In this document: piece after piece, positions 48,126 through 58,427 of the stretch | Layout: each line of letters begins with the position of its first letter | How positions within the stretch are numbered: the stretch's first letter is position 1 | DNA from: Tyto alba | Taxonomy: Eukaryota; Chordata; Aves; Strigiformes; Tytonidae | DNA: 64,000 bases | Assembly (NCBI RefSeq): GCF_018691265.1 | Contig: NW_024881277.1 | Span: 9,715,035-9,779,034, forward strand | Direction of reading: 5' to 3' | Program-made: the position numbers and the translations under genes | Notes under the pieces: generated by a model | What the model was told of the DNA's origin: nothing | The model's input: the letters and a program-made list of their open reading frames with translations, nothing else | Databases searched by the model: none

Positions 48126-48661
48126 CGGTTAACATTAAGCCAGGGGGGCAGGAAAAGGAGGTAGAATTTTTAATTGACACAGGTGCCTCCTTTTCTGTCC
48201 TTAATCAAGAATTAGCACCCATAAGCAACATTTTTGTAAATGTAGTGGGAGTCAGTGGCCAACAGGAAAAGGCATTCTTTTCAAGAGCCCGTATGTATAC
48301 AATGGCAAAGCAGATCAGAATACATCGATTTCTCTATTTGCCAAATTCCCCTGAGTCCTTATTAGGGAAAGATTTATTAGAGCAATTGGGAGCAGAAATT
48401 ACTTTTAAGCGGAAAGGGAAAATGGAGTTTAAAGTAGGGGATCAAAGGTTAATAGAGGTACTTAGTCTAGATCTGATGAATCCAGAAAAGACACAGAAAT
48501 TGACACCGGCAGTTCAAGAAATTATTGATTAGGCCTGTCCAGGAGTGTGGGTTACTGGGATTCCAGGGAAAGCCAAGAATGCACCCCCTAGAGTAATAGA
48601 ACTTAAAGAAGGAAAGGGACCGGTAGGGAGGAGGCGATACCCTTTGAGACTGAAGGAGTGT
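48126..48661 (+). pseudogene. ERV6 protease and start of pol
   Basis: The frame carries 'FLIDTGASFSVL' with DTGA at 48176-48187 and 'LLGKDLLEQLGAEITF' near the end, matching the gamma-type protease. A TAG near 48530 then interrupts. The following reverse transcriptase start is cut by the solo LTR at 48662. Confidence 0.8.
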
Positions 48662-49734
48662 TGTCCTGGGTTGAGTGAGTGGTGGAGTTTTTTGGTGGCA
48701 GGGGAGGGGGCTATCGGGGTGGCCCCCTGTGAGAAGCTTCTCGAAGCTCCCCCAGCTCCAAGCCAGCTCCACTTCTGTTTGGGAAATTGAGCCAATGAGC
48801 TGCGCCTCTGCGATAACGTATTTAAGAAGGGACGTGGTGACGTGCAGTTGGACTTGTGAGGAGGAGTTGCTGCAGCTGCATGAACACCAAGGTCAGTGGA
48901 GGAACGGAGGAAGAAAGGAGGGGGGAGGTGTGCCGGAGCAGAGACCCCCTGTATCCTGTGGTGAGACGGCAGGGCGGCCCCCCCCTGCCACCCATGAAGA
49001 TCTACGGTGGAGCAGACATTGATTTACAGCCTGTTGTTCCTGCTCAGCTGATCAAGGTTCTGTGCCCGAAGAAGGCCGGGGTCTCATGGAAAAAGGTAGC
49101 CCCGCTGCTGTAATTCAGTGCTGGGAGGATTGCAGCATGCGGGGGAGTCCCACGCCGGAGCAGCTCGGGAAGGGCTGCAGCCGTGGGAGGGAATCCAGTC
49201 GGAGGAAGTTAGTGACCCATGACGGAGCAGTGTGGGGAACGCTGCGGCCCATGGGAGGAATTCAAGTCAGAGAAAGTTTGTGGAGGACTGTCTCCTGTGA
49301 GAGGGGGACCACGATGGAGCAGGGGGTAACAAGTTTTGGACACTCCCCTCACCGAAGATGAAGGAAGTGGCAGCAGCTGACTGCACCCCCCATTCCCTGC
49401 CCCTGCGCCACTGGGGGAGGAGGTAGAGATATTGGGAGCAGAGCTGAGCCCAGGAAGAAGGGAGGGGTGGGGGGAAGGTGTTCTCAAGATGTGGCAATGC
49501 TTCTCACTGTCTTACTCTGTTATGTGTTGTTAGTGTCTGTAATAAATGTATGTTCTTTTTTTTCTTCCCCTAACGAGTCTGCCTTTTGCTCATGATCATA
49601 AAGGGTGATTTTTCCCCATCCCAGTCCTATCTTGAACCCCAAGCCTGGCTCTCTGTCCCTTCTCATTGCCGGAGGGGAAGGGAGAGAGAGCTGCTGCATT
49701 GTGGTTGGCTGCCAACCAGGCCTAAACCACGACA
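48662..49734 (+). mobile_element. Solo LTR (second copy of the 14047 family)
   Basis: About 1073 bp with the same architecture and plus orientation as 14047-15115, and a few percent different by eye. It starts TGTCCTGG and ends CCACGACA. CCAAT and TATA-like sites lie near 48792 and 48818, AATAAA near 49541. It splits the ERV6 pol between protease and reverse transcriptase. The flanking 5-mers agtgt and actgc do not match well, so the target duplication has decayed or was lost. Confidence 0.87.
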
Positions 49735-50385
49735 ACTGCAAAGGAATTGAGGGTCCAATAAATTTCTAAACTATGGGTGGCTGATAGAATACGAGTCAGA
49801 ATACAATACCCCTGTACTCCCAGTACAGAAAGTAGATGGTTCATACCGGGTAGTACGAGACTTAAGGGAAATTAACAAAATTGCTAAAGACTTACGTCCC
49901 GTAGTTGCTAATCCATATATACCTTACTTAAAAAGTTTAGGGATAGCCAGACATGGTTTACCATTCTGGATTTAGAGAATGCTTTCTTCTGTCTGTCCTT
50001 AGACAAAGAAAGTCAGAAATTGTTTGCATTTGAATGGGAGAGCCCCACCACTGGTAGAAAAACTCATCTTACCTGGACAGTGTTACCTCAGGGCTTTAAA
50101 ATTAGCCCAGCGATATTTGGGAAGCAGTTGGGACGAGATCTCAAAAAGTGACAAGTCCCTTCAAACAATGGAACCCTCCTGCAGTATGTTGATGACCTTC
50201 TAATATCAACAGAGACTAAATCTGAATGCATTCAGTGGACTGTAAACTCACGGAATTTTCTTGGATTAAATGGATATTGAGTGTGTCAACAGAAAGCCAG
50301 ATGGTACAGCAGCAAGTGACCTACCTGGGATATGAACTGTCCGGAGGACAACGAGAACTTGGAGTAAGAACGAAAAGATTCTGTG
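49735..50385 (+). pseudogene. ERV6 reverse transcriptase remnant
   Basis: Resumes after the solo LTR with 'YNTPVLPV' and the fingers. It frameshifts near 49940, then gives 'LPQGFK' and YVDD at 50185-50196. Further frameshifts follow and it ends abruptly near 50385. Confidence 0.8.
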
Positions 50386-50819
50386 GGGCAGGGCTTGGTT
50401 GCTCTCAGCAAAACCCCCAGCACTGCACAATTGATAGAAGGAGACGTGCTGGAACTTGTCAGCCACAGGCCTTGGAAAGAATAAGATAAGAATTTCATAT
50501 AGGAGGAACAGGGGGTGCTGACTTGGTGTTTGTGTTAAGATTAGGTGCTGTGGAGCAGATGTCCTGTAACTGGGAGTTATCGTTTTTGTAGGAAGGATTG
50601 TTGCAATTAGTAAGTAAATGTTTAGAAAAAAGCCTTTAGCATTAGCCAATTTGTGAATGCCTAATGTAGAATGTAAGCCAAGAAATCTTTGGCATGCTTC
50701 AAAGAAACCAATTAGTTTGTAACACACTATCTATGAACTAGAATAAAAGTATGTGAAGAATCATAATAAAATGGACACTCTGCTTGCATCAAGCTGCGTC
50801 CCGCCTCTCAGTTGCGGCA
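50382..50819 (+). repeat. Possible LTR of unidentified family
   Basis: Directly follows the truncated ERV6 pol. AT-rich with AATAAA near 50743 and 50764, starts TG and ends CA (50818-50819). It has no similarity to the ERV6 5' LTR, so it is not that provirus's partner if it is an LTR at all. Confidence 0.4.
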
Positions 50820-51360
50820 AAGGGGGAAAGCAGAAACTACGCCTAAATTTCAGGGGGACCAGGGCATGCTTTAGACCCCCCAAAATGGGGGTTTTCAGGG
50901 ACTCATATTCTCACCACCACCCCCATAATGTAGGATATGGGGGGAGAAACCCAAAACCACCCTCAAAATAACTGGGGGGAGACATGGACCCAAAATGGGA
51001 GGTTGAGGATGGCTCAGATATCTCAACAACCCGACAGAATGGAAGACAGATTGAGGGGAACCAAAAAATTATTTAGGGGAAGCATTAAGTGCCACCTCCA
51101 GCCCTTACAAAATGGGGGTTTGGAGGGGCTCTAGGGTCCTCTCCAAAAATTGGGGTGGCAGGAAACACTGTAGACCACCACAAAGGGGGGCTTGTGGTTC
51201 AAACATCAGAAACCCCCCCTCAAATTATATAGGGGAGGACGGTCATGGGACCCTGTAGCCCCTTCCAAAATGAGGATTCAGAGGACTCGGAGCCCCGCAA
51301 AATGCTCATCCATGTCAAAGAGCTTCCCCTCCTCGGCCACCATGACTGGGGGCGCGGAGA
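50820..51360. repeat. Degenerate tandem repeat with 'caaaatggggg' words
   Basis: 'caaaatggg' or near variants recur at about 50883, 50992, 51109 and 51265, each followed by a 'ggttt/ggattc...aggggctc'-like stretch. This suggests an eroded satellite of roughly 115-bp spacing that runs into the next array. Confidence 0.5.
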
Positions 51361-52262
51361 CACGAGTGACATCATAGGGCAGTGGTGCCACGGCCTTAGG
51401 GATGTCATAACCCACCAGTGATGTCACAACCCAGGGTTGGGGAATCCCCATCACAACTAAGTGAGACTCTGAACTGCAACTCCACTGCCGAACCCTCCTC
51501 CCAACTCCATGGGCTCCCCTGTGATGTCATAAGACCGCTCTCACCTCACAAGGCTCCACTATGATGTCACAACATTGTTAGGGAGCCCCAAGAGCTTGCT
51601 ATGACATCATAATCCTGACGCAGAACAACAATCATCCGTTATGATGTCACAATTGTGCCTGGAAACTCCACAGGGTCCTCTATGACATCACTACCATGGA
51701 GGAGAAACCCAAGGGTGCCCTATGATATCAGCACCTGGTGAGCAAACCCACTGAGTTTTCTGTGACATCACAACCGTCAGAGAAAACCCCACCCCACGTG
51801 GCTCCCTGACGACATCACAACCCAGTAGGACACTCCCCACCCTACGTGGGTGTTGTGTGATGCCAACACCCTGGTGAGGACACCCCACACCCCACGTGGT
51901 CCTCAGTGATGTCACAGCCCCAAAGGGAACCCCCATCTCACAGATTCCCCGTGACGTTACTGCCCAGGAAGGGACCCTCCCACTCCAGTGATGTCACAAA
52001 CCCACAGGGAACCACTCCTACCTTCAAGGGTTCCCTATGATGTCACCACCATGGTGGAAACCCCCTGATGTCACAACAGTGGTGGGACGCCCATGTGTCC
52101 CCTCTGATGACATCATGATTCCACAGGAACTCCCACCCTAGAAATTTTCCAATGACATCCCTGCCCTGCTGAGAACCCCCCGCTCCACTTGGGTGCCCTC
52201 TGACATCACAACTGAGACTCGGACACCCCCAGCCAACATGTCTCCCTGATGACATCACCAAA
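51361..52262. repeat. Minisatellite built on TGAYRTCA octamers
   Basis: About 20 occurrences of TGATGTCA or TGACATCA and close variants in 900 bp, usually followed by CAACCC or CACCACC, with a mean spacing of about 45 bases. The intervening text is C/A-rich and variable ('ccacccca', 'ggaacccc'). Units are diverged, so the array is old. The octamer resembles a CRE/ATF site. No coding potential. Confidence 0.8.
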
Positions 52263-52364
52263 CAAAAAACGAAATGTCAAAAAAAACCCACAAAAGGTAA
52301 AAAAGACAAATAAAGAAAGGTTAGTCCTGGCCTTTCCTGAGGTACAGTGGAATCCAAATGGGCT

Positions 52365-52665
52365 AATGGGCACCTTATTCATCTGAAGTAGCCCAGATTC
52401 CAAGAGTTTCCTCAGGGTACTCTTGATCTCCTGGTTCCTCATGTTGTAGATGAGGGGGTTCACTGCTGGAGGCACCACTGAGTACAGAAGTGACACCACC
52501 AGGTCCAGGAATGGGAAGGAGATGGAGAGGGGCTTCAAGTAGGCAAAGATGGCAGTGCTGATAAACAGGGAGAGCACCCGGAAAAGGCTTTGTGCCATCC
52601 CTGCTCAGAGGGGATCATCAGCACGGCACTGAAGATCTGAATGTAGGTAAAAAGAACGATAACTA
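52365..52665 (-). pseudogene. Olfactory receptor OR14-like C-terminal fragment
   Basis: On the minus strand it covers TM5 end to the C-terminus: 'IPSEQG' near 52610, KAFS, then TM6-TM7 with '[13 protein letters not shown]' near 52435-52455. About 19 bases are missing between KAFS and the TM6 start (near 52580), shifting the frame. Everything upstream of TM5 is lost, and A-rich DNA and a minus-strand LTR follow. It is oriented opposite to the main ORs. Confidence 0.85.
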
Positions 52666-52697
52666 ATCAAAAAAAAACAAAGAAAAAACAAAGATGT

Positions 52698-53085
52698 TGT
52701 CCTGGTTTAGGCCCAGCTGGCAACAAAACATTGCGTGGCCGCTCCCTCACCTGCAGTGGGATGGGGACGAGAATTGGAAAAAAATTGTAAAATTCCATGA
52801 GTGGAGGTAAGGATGGTTTAATAGAAAACACAAGGGAAAAAAACAATGCTAACAATAATGATAAAAATAATATATGAAATGAGTGATGCACAACACAATT
52901 GCTCACCACCCAGCAGCCCGCGCTCAGCCCCTCTCCGAGTGGTGATCACCCCCCAACCCCCAGCCAGCTCCTCTAGTTATACACTGAGCATGACGTCAGC
53001 ATGGCATCGAATATCTCCTGGGCTGGTTGGGGTCACTTGTCCTGGCTGTGCCCCCTCTCAGCTCCTGCTGAAAATTAACCTGAGC
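52698..53085 (-). repeat. LTR of common avian ERV family, minus strand
   Basis: Ends (minus) in CCAGGACA at 52698. Carries 'attaaaccatcc' polyadenylation-like sequence, a 'tgtataac' TATA-like motif and a TGACGTCA element near 52992. The far U3 part is shortened. It lies directly beside the truncated OR fragment and may have caused the truncation. Confidence 0.72.
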
Positions 53086-54589
53086 CTAGGCGAGCCCAGG
53101 ACACCAAGGCAGGAACCCAGAGAGCCCAGAGAGTTCCCGGGGTGGAGGAGCCCTTTTCCCCAGTGATTCAGCCCACCTGCACTGGGATGCACTGTTCCTG
53201 AAGGTGCTGCCAGGGGGAGGCTGCCCCACATTCACTGCTCTCTGTAAAGCACATCCCGAGTGGATGGCTGAGAGACAGCTGGGAGAGAGCTGAGCGATGG
53301 AGATCGATCCCTAAGATACAAGCGAGATGCAGAAAGAGACAAAGAGGGTTGAGAAAATAAGGGGCGTGTATTGGCACACTGACCCCGTACGCTCGGCCCA
53401 AAGCCCTTCATGCCCACTGAGGTGTGAGGGTGCCCATGAGCTGATGCCCCACAGCTCTGGCTCTGCACTGACGGTCACGCTGCCTCTGTCTCTGCTCAGC
53501 AGTGCCAAGGACGCAGAGAAGGCATCCAGAGGAAAGAGTGAGCTGCAATAAGAAGACAGGCAGGTTAGGGCTGCACCCAGACACATGGTCTCACTTCCTA
53601 GTGGCCACTCTGCAGAGAGCCACTGGCACATTAACCACACCTGCCTCGCAGATCTGGCACCTCCCTGTAATCCCCAGCGGGATGGGACACCCTTTGCTCT
53701 GAGGGTAATGGAGAATGAAAGGCAAGGCCTGGGTGCCACCCTCTGCCTCTTCCCACTCCGTCAGCCCCTTTCCAGTTGTGCCTGCAGACCCTGACCCATC
53801 CCTCAGTCAGTGTTCGGCCCTTGCGCTCTTCTCTCAGCATCTCCTTCTGGGAGTCTTCAGCAGCGCCTGAACATCACCAGCTCTGAAGTGCCTCCTGGGT
53901 TTAGCTCTCTCTGTGCTCGGTTCTCCTTTGAGCTTGGTTCTCCTTTGCTCCAACTTGTCACCAGTGGGTGCTTTAGATCGCTTCAAGAACCACTGTCAAA
54001 GGAGAAGTGTCCCAGCTCCGGGGGAACCAGGCTGCCTGGCAGGGAGAGCTCAAAGAAGGCTCACTTAGGCTGCCATGTTTATGGGGTAGTGGTTGGCTTG
54101 GAGCCAAATTACCTGCAATGGGAAAGGTGTGCATGGCCTTTTGCTACCAAAAAGTGTTGTTGTTCCCTGATCAATGAGTCTTGGAAAAGCCGCTCACTAT
54201 TCATGTGGTAATCACGTGATCAGTGTTCCAAGCTCATCTGCAGCCATGCTCACTGTGTCCCTCTGCTCCTTTGGGGGTTTTCAGAGCACAGACTGAATGT
54301 AGAGGAGTTCTTGGCCCACTCACAGCTTAGGCCTTTACTTCCTTTGGAACCCATACCAAACTACTGCTAGTCTGCTCAAGGGGTCGAGTGCATCCGTCAC
54401 AGGCTTTAGGTCAAGTGGAACAAGAGGGCGTGATACCTCTCAGCTCTGTTGACTTGCACCTCATGACAAGTGAACTCCTCTGTCTCTCCACTGAAAGCGA
54501 AGGGAGAAAGAGACCCTGGGATGTCATTTAGGGTAAGCAACTGCAGAGAGCATGGTCTCCAGTGAAGTCAGACTTGGTGGTCAGGGCTG
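53086..54589. other. Unassigned intergenic stretch
   Basis: No gene or known repeat recognised on either strand in about 1.5 kb. Open frames (for example 53810-54211) show no domain. Confidence 0.4.
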
Positions 54590-55560
54590 TGTCCAGGGAG
54601 TCTTGAAAACCTCCAAGGATGGACATTCCATGAACTGCCTGGGCAACTTGGTCCAATGTCTGTCTGTCCTCACGGTCAGTGTTCTTCCTGGTCCAGACCA
54701 GAATCTTCCCTGTTTCAGGTTATGATCATGTCTTTTGTCTTTGTGACGTGCACCTCTGTAAACAGCCCAGCTCTGTCTTTTCAGGAAGCTCCTCTTAGGT
54801 TCTGGAAGGCCGCTGGTACATTCTTTTTAAGCTGTCTCTTCACCAGGCTAAACAAGAGCCCCTTTCCTCAGCTTCTCCTCACGGCTCATGTGATCTATCC
54901 CCCTGACCATCTTAGTGTCTCTGCTGAGTTCATGACAGTTTCCAAGTATCTTTCTTGTGCAGGAGTGCTGGGGTGCCAGATGCACTATTCTGGATGCGAT
55001 CTAATGAGTGCGGCTCTAATGAGTCTGCCTATTGCCCGCTGTCCTGTTGGTACAACCCCAAGTGCTGTTAGCTGTCCGTGCCGTCAGGACTCACTGCTGA
55101 ATCAAGTCGGACCTACTGCTCACCATGGTCTGCAGATCCTCTTCAGCAGAGTTGCTACCCAGTCAGTCAGTGTCCTCTGTCTGTCACCATTGTAGAGGGT
55201 TAGTGTGTCCCATGTTTCCTTCTGTCAGGACAGATCAGGTCATTTCTTTCTGGCCTACTCCTCCAACACCAGAGCATTGCTGTCTAGCTCCCTTGAAATG
55301 GCAGTCTGTCCCTTGAACAAATTGACTTCATCCCTCCAGTTTTGGGTCATCCAGAAACTTGTTGAGGTCCATCCTGTGTACTTCTCAGGTCATTGGTAAA
55401 GCTACTGGGGAGGAGAGGTCTCAGAGCAGACTTCCAAAGAGTTCTGGGTTTAGCTGGACTTTGGGCAGAGTATGGACCATTCCCCAGTACCCTTTGGGAC
55501 CACTAATCCAGACAGTTTTTCATCCCGTCTTGTACACCATCCAGACCATAAATGCCTACG
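54590..55560 (-). mobile_element. CR1 LINE, old fragment of about 1 kb
   Basis: The reverse complement of the CR1 3' half: 'gaaaacctccaaggatggac' at the 3' side, then 'tcttcaccaggctaaacaag', 'cttgttgaggtccatcctgt' and 'catccagaccataaatgcc' toward the 5' side. Diverged, non-coding. Confidence 0.75.
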
Positions 55561-56847
55561 TTGGATACAAGGATTTCTGAGGACTGGAAGGGTCAGAGAT
55601 ACTCTTTCTCCAGGCCTTCAGACCAAAGTGACACTGGTAACTCAGGGGGTCAAAAGTTCATCTCAGGTAGTTGTAAATGTCTCCACAGAAGCCATTTGCA
55701 GTGAGTCAGTCTCCTGAATCAAAAGCAGGAGATACTTTCAATGTAGAATTTCTTTGAGCTGACTGAAACTGGTTTTGTTTTCAGTTCCCTGGCAGCCCAC
55801 AGAACTTGTACCAGCCTCCTGGATACACAACATAAGACTTGGTTTGGAGTGGATCACCATAGTTCTTTGTTCACTTATGAAACAAAAAAAGGCCCAAACA
55901 ATAGGCCTCAAACCAAAGTTGACTTCTGAGTGAATTCCCCGACCAGCAACCAGCATCTTATCAGTATCATGAAGCAAACAGCATCTTATCAGCATGAAAT
56001 GCAACCCTGGGAACAATCCCTGAAAACTATAAGTAAACAAGAAGTAACTATAAATCCCAAATGTAAAATAAAACTGAAACTCCTAAGACATGCCCGGATC
56101 CTGGCCAGATCCGGACAGACCTGAGTGAGGCACGTCAATCTATCAGATATCTCCCGTGCATTTTGTTTAGACTTGCACAAGAAGGCATCATTTTATGCAC
56201 TAAGAGCAAACTTAGTATGGGGGTTAGAGTAGGAATCCACTGTAAACTGTATGTAAGATCTTGTATTTGAGCTCTTTCTCCAAGAGTCACTTCACAGTCA
56301 ATGGAGAAAAAATAGGGATTTCTCACTTGTTTTTACTGTAGTTTATTTAAACATGTATTTTAGGCTGATCAAAAATGTATTGTAGTGAAAGGGAAAACAC
56401 GTCAGTGAAGTGGCTTTAGCCTTTTGATTAGGTCAGAAACAGGGAGAAGGCGGCATGAAGATGGTGACAAACGCAGAGGTGTGTGGGAAGTAAAGGCAAG
56501 CAGGAGAGTTAGAGAAGAGGGAAGTTTTATTCCCTGGAAAGGGTTTGGTTTTCAAGGAAAATCAAAGCCCAACAGAGAAAAGAAAAACATGCTGTGTTCA
56601 AAATTGTTCTGTTTTTAAGACTGTCTTTCCATCCACGGTTGACCTTTGCCAGGTAGAACAGAAAAATTATAAACAGATTCCTCCTCAGTCAGTGACAACT
56701 TCGTTGCTAAAACCAGTTTGATAAAACATTCTCGCTGTCAGAGGGAAAAATAAGAATTAAAAAGCAAAACAGGAGAGGAAACAAGAGGAAAAATCTAAGG
56801 GTTCCCTTTTTTCAGGAGCCTCAACTTTACCTTCTCATCCCTGACTG
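55561..56847. other. Unassigned intergenic stretch
   Basis: AT-rich sequence without a recognised gene or repeat. Confidence 0.4.
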
Positions 56848-56975
56848 TTACATCCCTGGCCAGCTCTTCTTTGTAAAGATGAAGTCCCACAGGGCACTTC
56901 ACCTCACGGGTTTCTCAGTCACCCTTATCAGGCAGATGTTCCCAATGCGCTCCAAAACCCGCCTGCATGGCTTGC
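56848..56975 (-). repeat. Interspersed repeat, inverted relative of 3459-3610
   Basis: Reverse complement shares 'aagggtgactgagaaacccg' and flanks with 3459-3610. It lies just outside the old OR module. Confidence 0.5.
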
Positions 56976-57799
56976 ACCTCACTATATTGCTTTTAATGCT
57001 TGCATGCAGCTGGTTCATCTTGACTGGGGCGTCTCTCACAAGAGAACAGTACGAGGAGTTGCAGGGCACTGCCAATACCCCTCCTGGAGGAACTGTGGTT
57101 TCTTGGGGGTCTGGTACTGATAAAGCCGTAGGTCTGGACCCAGAGGGGAAGCAGCCCTTTGGGAGGGAGCTGCAGGAACGCATTTAGCTCTGCCTGGGGA
57201 TGGACAATGAGTCATCTGGGAGCTGAGGGGTCAATATGAGAGGGGAGAACATCATGGACACCACTGCGGTGGGTGGATAACTGCTACAGATCTCCTGATC
57301 AGGAAGAGGAAGTAGATGGGGCCTTCTTCAGACACCTCCTCTCTGCTGACATCCCACCTGATCCGTACAGCAGTCGAGTATCATTGCCAGCCCTTCCCAC
57401 CCTGGGAGCTTGGGAGGTATTGTACAGTAGTCATGCTCTTGGCATTGCTCATCCCCATAGAATACTACCCCAGGAAGAGTCCTGAGCAATGTGTGAGGGA
57501 CAGGATCTCCCATCCCAGGGGCTGGAGGTCAGCAATTTGCCCTTTCTCTTAACATAACACATCCATGTTGACACAGAATCTCTTCTGTACAATGGCATTT
57601 GTCTACCGGTCATGATTTTCTCTAGTTTTCTGCTCTAACCAGCCCCTGGGGAGCTTTTGTCAATGGTGTCCTCAGTGGGAGCCATTAACAGTGCAGGAAA
57701 CTTTGGAGTTTGAATAAAACTTTGAATTCTTCAAAGGTTTCTTCAGCTTCTCTGTTCCTGTTTTCCATGGAGTTGGCACCAAACCCTCGTGAGGGGTCA

Positions 57800-58056
57800 T
57801 TAAGCTGCCTTGGGCTGTTGCTGTGGTGCTGAGCTGGGCCGGGCTCCTGGGCCAGAGGGAGCTCCTGGCAAGTGGGCAGCGCTGCAGAGAGACAGCTCTG
57901 CCCAGGAGCAGCTCCTCTGCAAAGCGCAGCAGGGCTGGGGGCACTGCCTGCAGGCACCCAGGGTAGAGCAGCGAGGCACACACAGCTTCAAGGCAGCCTG
58001 GGCTGGGAGGCTGCTGAGAGCTCCGAGGAGGAGAAAGCATCAGGGCCCTGGCCACA
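57800..58056 (+). other. Possible untranslated 5' exon of the OR
   Basis: A GC-rich stretch ends at 'ggccaca' followed by GTAAGT at 58057-58062, a consensus splice donor, about 2 kb upstream of the OR coding-exon acceptor at 60083-60084. There is no counterpart at the same place in copies A or B. No transcript evidence is available, so this is a weak prediction. Confidence 0.25.
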
Positions 58057-58145
58057 GTAAGTCTGGGGGTGCAGGGCAATGCAGCTGCAGCTTGGGGAAG
58101 GATCTGGGGAAGGCGGCAGAGCGGCCAGGAATCTGCCTCCTGCCT

Positions 58146-58178
58146 GGAGGAGGAGGAGGAGGAGGAGGAGGAGGAGGA
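58146..58178 (+). repeat. GGA microsatellite
   Basis: About eleven perfect GGA units, absent from the corresponding part of the other two modules. Confidence 0.9.
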
Positions 58179-58238
58179 TCTGCTCCCGAGCAGGGCTTCC
58201 CTGGTGCCCCCTGTGAGGGCCAGGGCATGAGGGCTGCC

Positions 58239-58427
58239 TTCTGGCGGGGCCGGCTGCAGGGGTGTGCAGCCGGGTGTGCAGGCAGGGGTGCCCAGGGCTG
58301 TCCTTCCCAGCAGGGTCCCTGCACCCCAGGGGGCTGTGTGCTGGGGCAGGGACTCTGCTGCCTGCCAGGGTCAGCACTCAGCCTGCCCGGGGAGCTCCCC
58401 ACGGCGCTGTGGGGAGAAGCTGTGGGG
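58239..58427 (+). promoter_or_regulatory. Highly conserved GC-rich block upstream of OR (old copy)
   Basis: 189 bp, differing from 4561-4750 by one C/T change near 58360 and one missing G near 58415. Flanking sequence is far less similar. It lies about 1.65 kb before the coding exon. Confidence 0.55.

Larger units (their letters stand above)
46410..50385 (+). mobile_element. ERV6: gammaretrovirus-like provirus remnant
   Basis: LTR-like 5' end (TATA near 46513, AATAAA near 46588, end 'cagcttca' at about 46644) and a possible primer site from 46648. Gag starts at 46800, protease is at 48130-48530 and reverse transcriptase at 49740-50385, interrupted by a solo LTR at 48662-49734. Protease and polymerase residues are of class I (gamma-like) type. 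Gag has nonsense and frameshift breaks and a poly-A insertion (47180-47207). Integrase and env are absent. Confidence 0.8.

Noticed and set aside
51361..52262. CRISPR-like alternation of short repeats and spacers
   Set aside because: Repeat is only about 8-14 bases and diverged, and spacers are related to each other. A vertebrate minisatellite, not a CRISPR array.
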